From Cellvibrionales bacterium UBA4495 (GTDB lineage Bacteria; Pseudomonadota; Gammaproteobacteria; Pseudomonadales; Porticoccaceae), in contig DGNJ01000047.1 of the NCBI GenBank assembly GCA_002388905.1, forward strand, positions 1,161 to 20,257: a DNA stretch of 19,097 nt, read 5' to 3'. The position numbers and the translations under genes were made by a program. Each line of letters begins with the position of its first letter. Position 1 is the stretch's first letter. The notes beneath the pieces were generated by a model that saw nothing but the letters and a program-made list of their open reading frames with translations, was not told the DNA's origin and searched no databases. This document shows, piece by piece, positions 7,575-14,728 of the stretch.

Positions 7575-8027
7575 ATGACAAACACAGCGGAAGAATGGAC
7601 AGGGCATTGGCGGTGGCGGTCGGATACGGCGGTGTTCACCAACCCGCATCACGAGAATGTCTGGAGGGAGCAGACCCAGGAGGTAAGGGTCGAGGGGCAG
7701 GCCCTGTTCATGAAAACCCGGCAGGTCTTTATGGATGGTTCGGTCCGGAGTTGGACCTGGGATGGAGCCTTCGATGGCCAGCCACGGCCCATTATCTGGG
7801 ACGATGACGGCAGCACCATGGCCACCATCGCTTTTGTGCTCGTGGATAACGGCCTGGCGGGGGATGTTTATCGCTCGGCGGACGGTGCTTTTACCGGCGC
7901 CGAATACCTGACCATCGAGGAAGACCGTGTCCGTGTCTGGGGGTCGTCGACCAGTGAGGGCAGGCAGTATACCTATTTCGAGGAATGGGAGCGGGACAAC
8001 CAGGCGACCGGCCGGAACCGATCGTGA
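7575..8027 (+). CDS. Uncharacterised Trp-rich small protein, possibly a beta-barrel
   Basis: A 150-residue protein I do not recognise by name. ATG 7575 has GCGAGGAA upstream. It is cytosolic (no signal peptide or membrane segment), acidic, and rich in Trp (W8, W12, W14, W30, W60, W62, W75 and two more near the end). Alternating hydrophobic and polar stretches and repeated DG turns (FMDGSVRSWTWDGAFDGQP, 52-70) suggest an antiparallel beta structure, perhaps lipocalin-like; that is inference. It lies 71 bases after the LLM gene and 42 bases before an SDR, all forward, so it likely belongs to the operon. A binding or isomerase-type role with a hydrophobic intermediate would fit a small barrel protein but nothing shows it. 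A longer antisense frame covers the same bases but lacks a ribosome site and looks like a shadow. Confidence 0.75.
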   Translation: MTNTAEEWTGHWRWRSDTAVFTNPHHENVWREQTQEVRVEGQALFMKTRQVFMDGSVRSWTWDGAFDGQPRPIIWDDDGSTMATIAFVLVDNGLAGDVYRSADGAFTGAEYLTIEEDRVRVWGSSTSEGRQYTYFEEWERDNQATGRNRS

Positions 8028-8069
8028 TAGCGACGATAGCGGAATAACTGACAAAGACTACCGGGGGAT

Positions 8070-8882
8070 ATGAGTATGGATCTGGGAATTGCGGGCAAGG
8101 TGGCGATCGTGACCGGGGGCTCCCACGGCATCGGTCGCGCCATTTCGGAAGAGCTGGGCCGCAACGGCTGCAAGGTTGTGGTCGCGGCCCGGGGACAGGA
8201 GCAGATGGATGACACAGTTGAAGCCATCGAATCCGTGGGTGGAAAAGCCGCTTCGGTATCGGTGGATTTGCTCGACTTCGACAGTTACCCGCGCATGATC
8301 GAGGCGGCGAAATCCGCTTTCGGCGTTCCGGAAATCGGCATTTATTCCCCGGTGGGGCCTCCGCCCGGTGCGTTTGGTTTTACGGACGAGGATTTCGACA
8401 AGTCGTTTGCCGCCGTGGTCAAGGGTTTTGCCAACTTCGCCAGAGCCATTGTGCCCGGCATGAAGGAGAAGCAATGGGGGCGGCTGATTACCATCAGCTC
8501 CGGGATATCCAAGCAACCGGCGCGGCGCTCGATCCTGCATTTCGATTACGCCCTGGCGAATGTCAATCGACCCGCGGCACTGGGGCTCAACCGGACCCTG
8601 GCGGATGAACTGGGCCCTCATGGCATTACTGTCAACAGTATTCCGCCGGGCTTTATCGAGACCGGTGAGAATTACCGGGCTTTTCTTGAGGAGTGTGCCA
8701 GGCGCGACGGATTGACCTATGAGGAGTTCATGGAAAAGGAGCGCCTGCGCATTCCCCTCCAGCGGTTCGGCAAACCGGAAGAGTTGTCCGGCCTGTGTGC
8801 CTTCCTCTGCTCGAAACAGGCGGGCTATATCACCGGCCAGTGCATCGTCGTCGACGGTGGCCTTATTGACATGTATTTCTGA
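8070..8882 (+). CDS. Atypical SDR oxidoreductase (YxxxN in place of YxxxK)
   Basis: A 270-residue SDR-fold protein starting at ATG 8070, with CCGGGGG just upstream; a second in-frame ATG (8076) is possible. The cofactor motif GGSHGIG (16-22) is normal. The active-site region is not: NNAG is replaced by YSPVG (92-96), and the Tyr-Lys motif reads Y160-A-L-A-N164, with Arg at 167. S144 lies 16 residues before Y160, not 13, and KQP follows at 148-150. From memory, a divergent FabG-like SDR group shares S-x3-K-Q-P and a later SN-x2-R in place of YxxxK; this protein fits that pattern. The C-terminal YITGQCIVVDGG is standard. It may catalyse an unusual reaction or depend on K148 or R167. The gap before it contains a short near-repeat (GATAGCGAC, GATAGCGGA); the next SDR starts 14 bases after its stop. 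Confidence 0.9.
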   Translation: MSMDLGIAGKVAIVTGGSHGIGRAISEELGRNGCKVVVAARGQEQMDDTVEAIESVGGKAASVSVDLLDFDSYPRMIEAAKSAFGVPEIGIYSPVGPPPGAFGFTDEDFDKSFAAVVKGFANFARAIVPGMKEKQWGRLITISSGISKQPARRSILHFDYALANVNRPAALGLNRTLADELGPHGITVNSIPPGFIETGENYRAFLEECARRDGLTYEEFMEKERLRIPLQRFGKPEELSGLCAFLCSKQAGYITGQCIVVDGGLIDMYF

Positions 8883-8896
8883 AGGAGGATAAGAAA

Positions 8897-9655
8897 ATGG
8901 CCAGATTGAAAAACAAGGTGGCAATCGTAACCGGCGCCGGCCGCGGTATCGGACGTGCCATCGCCAGGTGTTTTGCAGGGGAGGGCGCCAGTGTGGCGGT
9001 GGTGTCCCGGACGGAAAAGAATATCCGGACAACGGTGGATGAGATCACTGCCGCCGGCGGAGCGGCCATCGGCATCCCTTGCGACGTTACCGTCGAGGAA
9101 CAGATCGGCGAGGCCATGAAACAAGTCATCGACGCCTACGGTACAGTGGACATCCTGGTCAACAATGCCATGGATATTTCCACCAACATGGGTTCGGTAC
9201 TGGATGCCAGCACGGACAATATTATCGACCAGGTAAGGGGCGGACCCATCGCCCATATGTTGTTTATGCGCGCCTGCTATCCCTACATGAAGGGGCGGGG
9301 CGGTAGGATCATCAATTTTGCTTCCAGCGTGGGTCTTATAGGCCAGCCCGGTTATGTACCCTACGCGGTCGCCAAGGAGGGCGTCAGGGCGCTGACCCGT
9401 ATAGCTGCCCGGGAGTGGGGCAAGGACAATATCACCGTCAACAATATCTGCCCCATCGCCATCACCGATGCCTTCGACAGCGCCATCGAAGAAACCGGCT
9501 GGGAGCCGGGGGATATGTTTCCGGTGCCCCGTATGGGCGATGTGGACAAGGATATCGCCCCGGTCGCACTCTTCCTGGCCAGCGACGACTCCGCTTATAT
9601 GACGGGCTACAGCCTCATGGCCGATGGCGGCTTTATGATGGATACGGCCCGCTAA
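8897..9655 (+). CDS. SDR family oxidoreductase (type A, paralogue of the partial SDR at window start)
   Basis: A 252-residue classical SDR with a near-consensus AAGGAGG site (8883-8889) seven bases before ATG 8897. The cofactor motif GAGRGIG is at 13-19; VSRTEKN after the second strand, with Arg and no acidic residue, leans towards NADP(H). S143 (NFASSVG) is 13 residues before Y156, with K160 completing YAVAK. NNAG reads NNAM (89-92), and the helix-4 Asn usual in classical SDRs is not obvious (RGGPIAHMLFM). It shares long segments with the partial SDR at 2-463. It is only 14 bases after the atypical SDR and 47 bases before the KstD-like flavoprotein. The neighbours suggest a ketone/alcohol step linked to ring desaturation, but the substrate is unknown. 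Confidence 0.93.
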   Translation: MARLKNKVAIVTGAGRGIGRAIARCFAGEGASVAVVSRTEKNIRTTVDEITAAGGAAIGIPCDVTVEEQIGEAMKQVIDAYGTVDILVNNAMDISTNMGSVLDASTDNIIDQVRGGPIAHMLFMRACYPYMKGRGGRIINFASSVGLIGQPGYVPYAVAKEGVRALTRIAAREWGKDNITVNNICPIAITDAFDSAIEETGWEPGDMFPVPRMGDVDKDIAPVALFLASDDSAYMTGYSLMADGGFMMDTAR

Positions 9656-9702
9656 GCTTTCTTGGCCACGGGTGATTATCGAAGTTGGGGAGCCAGCCAA
9701 TA

Positions 9703-11385
9703 GTGGATCCGGAGAATATCGCGGTCGACATGGTGGTCGTCGGTTCCGGCAGCGCCGGGATGGCGACCGCCATTGTCGCCGCCAGGGAGGGGCTGGATGT
9801 TCTGCTGCTGGAAAAGACACCGTTCTTTGGCGGTGCCACGGCGTGGTCGGGGGGCGGCTGCTGGGTACCCGATAACCACATCATGCGCTCCGCAGGGATG
9901 CAAGACAGCGCTGAGGATGCGGGAACCTACATCAGGGAAGTGGTGGGCCAGGCACTGGACGAAACCCTGTGGCAGCAGTTCCTGGAAAACAGTGCAGAGA
10001 TGCTCCGCTACTTCGAGAACAACACGCACGTACATTTCGACCTGAAAGGGACGCTCCCCGACTATTTTCCCGAGTTGCCCGGCGGCAGTCGGGCCGGCCG
10101 CCTGGTGACCCCCGTGGAATACGATGGCCGGCGCCTGGGAGACTGGTTCGCCAGGCTTCGCCCGCCTCTTCCCGAGTTCAATGCCCCCGGCGGCATGATG
10201 GTGGACCTGGCGGATGGAGTCCACCTGATGAATGCCGGCCACAGCTGGCGTTCTCTTTCTCGCAGTCTCGGGCTGGTTAGCCGTTACCTGGGTGACCGCT
10301 TGCGCGGTTACCCGCGAGGCATGCGTCTGACCATGGGCAACGCCCTGGCGGCCAGATTGCTTCATTCCGCACTGGATGCGGGGGTCACTCTCTGGCACAA
10401 CAGTTCGGCCCTGGATCTAATAAAAAATAACGACCGGGTCGCCGGTGTGGAGATCGACCGGGAGGGGCGGAAAATGGCAATTACAGCCCGGCGCGGCGTC
10501 GTGCTTGCCAGCGGCGGTTTTTCCTCCGATCCCGAGATGCGTCGGCGCCATATCCCGTACGCCGAGTATCACCAGTCCCTGATGCCCGAGGGCAACACCG
10601 GCGACGGCATCAGGATGGCGCTTGGCGTGGGTGGAACAATGCACCAAAGCAATCCTGCCAATGCGGTGTGGAACATTATCTCCCTCCACCATCGGCCGGA
10701 TGGCAGTGTCCGTAAATTTCCCCATCTCTTCCTCGATAAGCCCATGCCTGGCTGCATTGCCGTCAACGACAGCGGGGAGCGCTTTGGCAACGAGGCCTCC
10801 CTGGTTTTTACCGAGGCCATGCACCGGACCGGGTCGGTTCCCGCGTGGCTGATATGCGATGGCCGTTTTATTCGCAGGCACGGCCTGGGTCTTGTCTATC
10901 CCGGTGGCTGGGGACGGCGGCGCCTGGTTCGTGACGGTTACCTGATCAACGGGGAGTCCCTGGCAACTCTGGCCCAAAAAATGGCGGTCCCTGGTAACGC
11001 GCTGGAGGAAACGGTGGCCCGGTTCAACCGGCACGCCGCCGAGGGCAAGGATCCGGATTTTGGGCGGGGGGATTCGGCCTTTGACCGTGCCGCCGGGGAC
11101 GCTGCCCACAAGCCCAACCCCTCTCTGGGGCCCATCGAAAAAGCGCCGTTCTATGCAGTCCGGGTCTATCCCGGCGATGCCACCACGACCCTGGGCCTGA
11201 AAGTGGATAAATACGGGCGGGTAATGAGCCGTGACAATGGGGCCATAGCCGGCTTATACGCCGCGGGCCTGGACATGAATTCCCTGTGGGCGGGGCTGCC
11301 GCCGGCTGGCGGGAGCAATCACTCCCTGAACCTGACCATGGGCTATCTGATTGGCCGGCACCTGGCAGGAAATGAGAGCGCCTGA
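9703..11385 (+). CDS. FAD-dependent dehydrogenase, 3-ketosteroid-dehydrogenase/fumarate-reductase flavoprotein family
   Basis: A 560-residue flavoprotein. GTG 9703 is chosen because GGGGAG (9687-9692) lies ten bases upstream; TTG 9685 and ATG 9730 are alternatives. The FAD dinucleotide motif VVVGSGSAGM (11-20), with acidic E37 in LLLEK and GGATAWSGGG (43-52), is typical of FAD_binding_2. FYAVRVYPGD (483-492) resembles the region holding the catalytic Tyr (Tyr487 in the Rhodococcus enzyme, from memory) of 3-ketosteroid delta-1-dehydrogenases, and GLYAAGLDMNS precedes the closing FAD motif. That last motif, PPAGGSNHSLNLTMGYL (534-550), differs from the usual TLGPAMTFGY, so a delta-1 activity on steroids is not assured; related members include delta-4-type dehydrogenases and other ketone desaturases. 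It is the last gene of the forward run and converges on the LLM gene 40 bases away. Confidence 0.87.
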   Translation: MDPENIAVDMVVVGSGSAGMATAIVAAREGLDVLLLEKTPFFGGATAWSGGGCWVPDNHIMRSAGMQDSAEDAGTYIREVVGQALDETLWQQFLENSAEMLRYFENNTHVHFDLKGTLPDYFPELPGGSRAGRLVTPVEYDGRRLGDWFARLRPPLPEFNAPGGMMVDLADGVHLMNAGHSWRSLSRSLGLVSRYLGDRLRGYPRGMRLTMGNALAARLLHSALDAGVTLWHNSSALDLIKNNDRVAGVEIDREGRKMAITARRGVVLASGGFSSDPEMRRRHIPYAEYHQSLMPEGNTGDGIRMALGVGGTMHQSNPANAVWNIISLHHRPDGSVRKFPHLFLDKPMPGCIAVNDSGERFGNEASLVFTEAMHRTGSVPAWLICDGRFIRRHGLGLVYPGGWGRRRLVRDGYLINGESLATLAQKMAVPGNALEETVARFNRHAAEGKDPDFGRGDSAFDRAAGDAAHKPNPSLGPIEKAPFYAVRVYPGDATTTLGLKVDKYGRVMSRDNGAIAGLYAAGLDMNSLWAGLPPAGGSNHSLNLTMGYLIGRHLAGNESA

Positions 11386-11425
11386 TTCCGGTGGGTGGCC
11401 GGCGAACCGAAGGATTGCCCTATTC

Positions 11426-12292
11426 CTATGCCAGGGCGTCAGCCAGCCACTCCCACGACTCCGGTCCCAGGTGGTGAGCCGTGGCAAAGAGCACCTCGTC
11501 GACACCGGCGTCCTCGAAGCGCTTCACCGAGTCCCTGATGGCGCCGGGGGTGGTGAGGGCATCCGGCGCCATGGCCCAGCGGCGCATCTCCTCGGTGTAA
11601 CCGTAGAACTCCGCCATTCCCTGCTCGTAAATTTCCCGGGCGTTGGGTCCCAGGGAGAAGAATGTGCTCGCGATCAGCCGGGGTTTCCCCGCCCGGCCGC
11701 TTTCGTCCCACGCCTTCTTTATAATCCGGTACCGTTCTTCGTGCAGCCTTGGATCGGGCGAGAAATCGAAACTGTGGAAACCATCGGCGATGCGCCCGGC
11801 CCTGCGCAGGGCCGGTTCCGAAAAGCCACCGATGATAATCGGTGGTCTGCCCCGGGGTGGTTGGGGCGCGACCGGCTCCGTACCGGGGTAGGGCGGCTCG
11901 CCGGACCAGACACGGCGCATGATTGCGATCTGTTCCTCCGTACGGATTCCCCGGGTGTGCCAGTCGGCACCGGTGACATCGAAATCCGGTTTCCGGGAAC
12001 CCACGCCGACACCCAGCACCAACCGACCGTTACTGAGAATATCCAGACTCGCCGCCCGTTTGGCGAGGACAACGGGGTCGTGTACGGGCAAGACCAGCAC
12101 ACCGGTCATCAGGCGCACTCGCTGCGTCATGCCGGCGAGGACGGACAGCGCGGTTAGGGCTTCGTGGTCGTCGAAACAGAGGCGTTCCCCCACGTTGATG
12201 CAGGAAAACGCGCTGTTCTCCGCGACGTTGGCGAACCCGGCCAGTTCGTCGGCCTGATAATTACGCATGGGGAGTGCGACGGCGATGTCCAT
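11426..12292 (-). CDS. LLM class (luciferase-like, F420-type) oxidoreductase, second type
   Basis: A 288-residue luciferase-like barrel protein. The frame opens further upstream (to 12370), but the ATG at 12292 has AAGGAAC nine bases before it and begins the first barrel strand (MDIAVALPMRNY). Family landmarks are VGERLCFDDHEALTALSVLAG, VLVLPVHDPVVLAKRAASLD, LVLGVGVGSRKPDFDVTGAD and PPIIIGGFSEPALRRAGRIADG. This looks like the F420-dependent LLM group, but the cofactor (F420 or FMN) is not proven. It differs from the LLM protein at 6580-7503 in length and motifs, so it is not a recent duplicate. It is transcribed alone, divergent from the SDR at 12454 and convergent with the flavoprotein gene. 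Its likely role is a hydride-transfer or monooxygenase step in the same pathway. Confidence 0.9.
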   Translation of the reverse strand: MDIAVALPMRNYQADELAGFANVAENSAFSCINVGERLCFDDHEALTALSVLAGMTQRVRLMTGVLVLPVHDPVVLAKRAASLDILSNGRLVLGVGVGSRKPDFDVTGADWHTRGIRTEEQIAIMRRVWSGEPPYPGTEPVAPQPPRGRPPIIIGGFSEPALRRAGRIADGFHSFDFSPDPRLHEERYRIIKKAWDESGRAGKPRLIASTFFSLGPNAREIYEQGMAEFYGYTEEMRRWAMAPDALTTPGAIRDSVKRFEDAGVDEVLFATAHHLGPESWEWLADALA

Positions 12293-12324
12293 ATTTGCGT
12301 TCCTTAGGATTATCTTGTCATCCT

Positions 12325-12349
12325 GCTTTAAAAGCTGACACAATGTCAA
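12325..12349. promoter_or_regulatory. Two adjacent palindromes in the divergent gap; candidate operator
   Basis: In the 161-base gap between two divergent genes (12293-12453), GCTTT-A-AAAGC (12325-12335) is directly followed by TGACA-CAA-TGTCA (12336-12348). On the minus strand the second palindrome includes TTGACA, a consensus -35 hexamer for the LLM gene, but I see no good -10 at 16-18 bases, so the promoter call is weak. A dimeric repressor site controlling both genes is plausible. The rest of the gap holds the tandem repeat described separately and nothing else I can name. Confidence 0.45.
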
Positions 12350-12410
12350 TAATTGCGATGACGATAGCACCAGCGGGTATGGGTTGTAAGAGTGCCGTCG
12401 GAAAATTTGT

Positions 12411-12449
12411 TGAAAGAGGTCCCTGAGAGAGGTTCCTGAAAGAGGAGAA
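12411..12449 (+). repeat. 13-base tandem repeat, three units, next to a start codon
   Basis: TGAAAGAGGTCCC (12411-12423), TGAGAGAGGTTCC (12424-12436) and TGAAAGAGGAGAA (12437-12449) are consecutive 13-base units. The third supplies the ribosome site (AGAGGAG) for ATG 12454. The period and the purine-rich, Shine-Dalgarno-like core match the repeat at 4519-4583, though the unit sequence is different. Seen directly; its origin by strand slippage or a role in translation is inference. Confidence 0.75.
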
Positions 12450-12453
12450 ACAA

Positions 12454-13302
12454 ATGGGCAAAAATTGTCTGATTACCGGAGCAACCGACGGCATCGGGCT
12501 CGAAGCGGCGAAAGCCATGGCCGAAAAAGGCTACGATATTTACCTCCACGGTCGTAATGCCGAAAAAGGTCGCCGGGCGGTGGAGCAGGTGCAGGCCGTC
12601 GGCGGGGGAAACAAAGTGGAATTTGTCCAGGCGGACTTCGCCTCCCTGGATGACGTTCAGCGGCTGGCGGAGGATCTCAACGCCCGCCTGGACAAGCTGG
12701 ATGTCCTTATCAATAACGCCGGGCGGGCATCGGCATCGAGTATTGAGTACTCCCGCGACGGTTACGAAATGACCTTCGCGGTCAATCACCTGGCCCACTT
12801 CCTGTTGACCAACCGGTTGCTCGAAAAGCTAAAGCAAGCCCCCGGCGCCCGGATTGTCAACGTTTCTTCCATCGGCCACAAATTCGCGCCTTTCGATATC
12901 GACGACCTGATGTCGGAAAACACCAGGCCATCCAATGCCTATTTCCGGGCCAAATTTGCCAATATCCTGTTCAGCAACGAATTTGCCCGCCGTCTCGAGG
13001 GCACCGGTGTCACCTCCAATGCATTGCACCCGGGTACCATTCGCTCGAATTTCGGCAAGGAGTCCCTGGCGACAAGGATCTTTTACACCGTGGCCAAACC
13101 CTTCCTTAAAAGCCCGGAAAAAGGTGCCCGGAACCTGGTGTATCTCGCCACCTCTGCGGAGGTGGAGGGCGAGACCGGCGGCTACTACGCAAACTGTAAG
13201 CCCGCGACGCCGGCGCCGGAAACCAATGATCCCGTACTGGCGGGTCAGCTCTGGGAAAAGAGCGAGGCGCTTGTCAGAAAGGCGGGGTATTCCTTAACCT
13301 AA
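12454..13302 (+). CDS. SDR family oxidoreductase, retinol-dehydrogenase/WWOX-like
   Basis: A 282-residue classical SDR of the retinol-dehydrogenase-like type. ATG 12454 follows AGAGGAGAAA. The cofactor motif GATDGIG is at 9-15; HGRN (32-35) after the second strand has Arg and no acidic residue, suggesting NADP(H). NNAG is intact (87-90), N111 (VNHLAHF) and S139 (NVSSIGH) are present, and YFRAK gives Y163 and K167. S to Y spacing is 24, the longer insert common in this group. This family reduces or oxidises lipophilic alcohols and aldehydes, including retinoids, sterols and alkyl chains. It stands alone on the plus strand, divergent from the LLM gene and convergent with the P450 gene. It is clearly a different lineage from the type A and B SDRs upstream. 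Confidence 0.92.
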   Translation: MGKNCLITGATDGIGLEAAKAMAEKGYDIYLHGRNAEKGRRAVEQVQAVGGGNKVEFVQADFASLDDVQRLAEDLNARLDKLDVLINNAGRASASSIEYSRDGYEMTFAVNHLAHFLLTNRLLEKLKQAPGARIVNVSSIGHKFAPFDIDDLMSENTRPSNAYFRAKFANILFSNEFARRLEGTGVTSNALHPGTIRSNFGKESLATRIFYTVAKPFLKSPEKGARNLVYLATSAEVEGETGGYYANCKPATPAPETNDPVLAGQLWEKSEALVRKAGYSLT

Positions 13303-13383
13303 AAATGCCCCGGGCCCGATAATCGAGGGCATTTCGCCGGTGCCCGTAACCAAATAAATATGGATATCTATTTGGTTGCCGGG
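13303..13383. terminator. Two nested inverted repeats between convergent genes; likely bidirectional terminator
   Basis: The first is AAATGCCC (13303-13310) with GGGCATTT (13327-13334) across a 16-base loop. The second is AACCAAATA (13348-13356) with TATTTGGTT (13369-13377) across 12 bases, extended by CCCG (13343-13346) with CGGG (13380-13383) past a small internal loop, about 13 pairs in all. There is no long T run, but the position between two convergent stop codons (13302 plus, 13384 minus) makes termination in both directions the simplest role. Confidence 0.6.
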
Positions 13384-14613
13384 TTAATAAGAACTCCACA
13401 CCAAAGGCAGATTGCGCGGCTGGATAATAATGCCCGCCTGGGATTCGATGGGTACCCCCTCCTTGAGACGGAATTCCGGAAGCGTTTTCAGTATCTCTTC
13501 CAGGGCAATACGCAGTTCCCGCCTCGCCAGGTGAACACCCAGGCAATGGTGCGGGCCCGTTGCAAAGGATACGTGTTTCGGGTTTCTGTCCAGAATCACT
13601 TCGTGAGGGTTCTCGAAAGCCTCGCCATCACGCCCAGCCAGTGTCGTGATCATGGCGACCTGGTCTCCTTCCCTGATAGTAGTGCCACACAATTGTGTCT
13701 CTTTCTTGCAGGTCCGGTAGGTGGTCACGGCGGCAAAGGCACGCATCAACTCTTCCACCGCCATGCGGATTTTATCCGGGTTTTCCCGGAGTTCCCGCTG
13801 CTGTTGGGGATGATTGGCCAGATGACGCATGAAATTATTGATGTGGGCCGTCACCGTATCCAGGCCGCCGATAAAGAAATTGAAGGCATAACCCAGCAAC
13901 TCCTCGTCGTTCATTTTACGGCCGTTGACATCCGCCCTGATGGCAAAGCTGATCAGGTCGTCCCCCGGCTCGGCCTTGCGTTCCTCGATGACCTGGCGCA
14001 AGTAGTTTGCCGCCTCGCGGACACCGTATTGCACTTTGGCGATATCGCCATTGCTCTGAATAATCGAGTTCGCCCAGCGCTGGAAGTCGGGCATGCGTTC
14101 TTTGGGCAGCCCGACCAGGTCGAGGAATACACCGACAGGGAAAGGGAAGCTGAATTCCTGAATGAACTCGCACTCGTTCCGGTCCGCCATGCCCTCCAGG
14201 CATTCCCGTGCCGCGTCCCTTACCACGTCTTCCATTTTGGCCATGGCACCGGGAGAGAAAATGGGGTTGAGCAGTTGCCGGTAAAACGTGTGTTCCGGTG
14301 GATCCTGTTCGGCGGGAATCAACTGCCAGTGTTCACCTACCACCTTTGCCAGGGATGAAAACCCCTTGTTGGAGAAGTGCTCGGTATCGTCGTAGACGTT
14401 GCGGATATCCTGGTGACGGCGCAGGATCCAGGCATGGCCCCCATCGGGACGCATATGGGGGACAAAAGCGATATCCGGTCCTTCGCAGGCGTCGGGAATG
14501 ATTCTGGCGTAGGGATCCTCGGTGGTGATGGTGGATCCGATCAGGGGAAATTCCCGCTCGATAAGATTTTCGGGTACATGATCCGGAATGGGATCGTTGT
14601 GGGCCAGGTTCAT
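13384..14613 (-). CDS. Cytochrome P450, CYP101-like
   Basis: A 409-residue soluble class I bacterial P450. The ATG at 14613 has AGGAGG about ten bases upstream. The haem motif FATGPHHCLG (350-359) has the ligand Cys at 357, ExxR is E288-R291, and the I-helix oxygen-activation motif is GGLDT (249-253, T253). The segments IPAEQDPPEH, VNGRKM, IGGLDTV, HLARRE and the end LPLVW closely follow P450cam (CYP101A1) as I remember it, so it belongs in or near CYP101, whose members hydroxylate monoterpenoids, ionones and similar compact hydrophobic molecules. The exact subfamily and substrate are not decidable here. It needs a [2Fe-2S] ferredoxin and a reductase, and neither is in the window. It has its own 252-base upstream gap containing the 98-base inverted repeat, so it may be separately transcribed. 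Confidence 0.94.
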   Translation of the reverse strand: MNLAHNDPIPDHVPENLIEREFPLIGSTITTEDPYARIIPDACEGPDIAFVPHMRPDGGHAWILRRHQDIRNVYDDTEHFSNKGFSSLAKVVGEHWQLIPAEQDPPEHTFYRQLLNPIFSPGAMAKMEDVVRDAARECLEGMADRNECEFIQEFSFPFPVGVFLDLVGLPKERMPDFQRWANSIIQSNGDIAKVQYGVREAANYLRQVIEERKAEPGDDLISFAIRADVNGRKMNDEELLGYAFNFFIGGLDTVTAHINNFMRHLANHPQQQRELRENPDKIRMAVEELMRAFAAVTTYRTCKKETQLCGTTIREGDQVAMITTLAGRDGEAFENPHEVILDRNPKHVSFATGPHHCLGVHLARRELRIALEEILKTLPEFRLKEGVPIESQAGIIIQPRNLPLVWSSY

Positions 14614-14728
14614 GGTATTACTCCTCCTGAAATCAATAAAATTTCACTGGACGGAAAGTCGTTGGGCGGTTCCGGCTATTTCGCCTCCAGATCGAGTGTG
14701 CCGTCCCATCGATAACTTTACGGAGTGC

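Noticed and set aside
6472..7581. A 369-codon minus-strand frame opposite the LLM gene
   Set aside because: The forward frame carries the LLM family motifs; the reverse frame has none.
7443..8054. A 203-codon minus-strand frame opposite the unknown Trp-rich gene
   Set aside because: It overlaps the end of the LLM gene, has no visible ribosome site and is of low-complexity composition; the forward frame fits the operon better.
8825..9820. A 331-codon minus-strand frame opposite the SDR at 8897-9655
   Set aside because: It runs across two real gene ends, its composition is shadow-like (many Pro, Gly, His, Arg) and the forward SDR has an intact catalytic triad.
11386..11425. Terminator between the convergent flavoprotein and LLM genes
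   Set aside because: Only a weak, bulged stem (CGGT with ACCG) could be formed in the 40-base gap and there is no T run.
12293..12370. N-terminal extension of the second LLM protein
   Set aside because: The added residues do not fit the barrel start of the family, and the ATG at 12292 has a better ribosome site.
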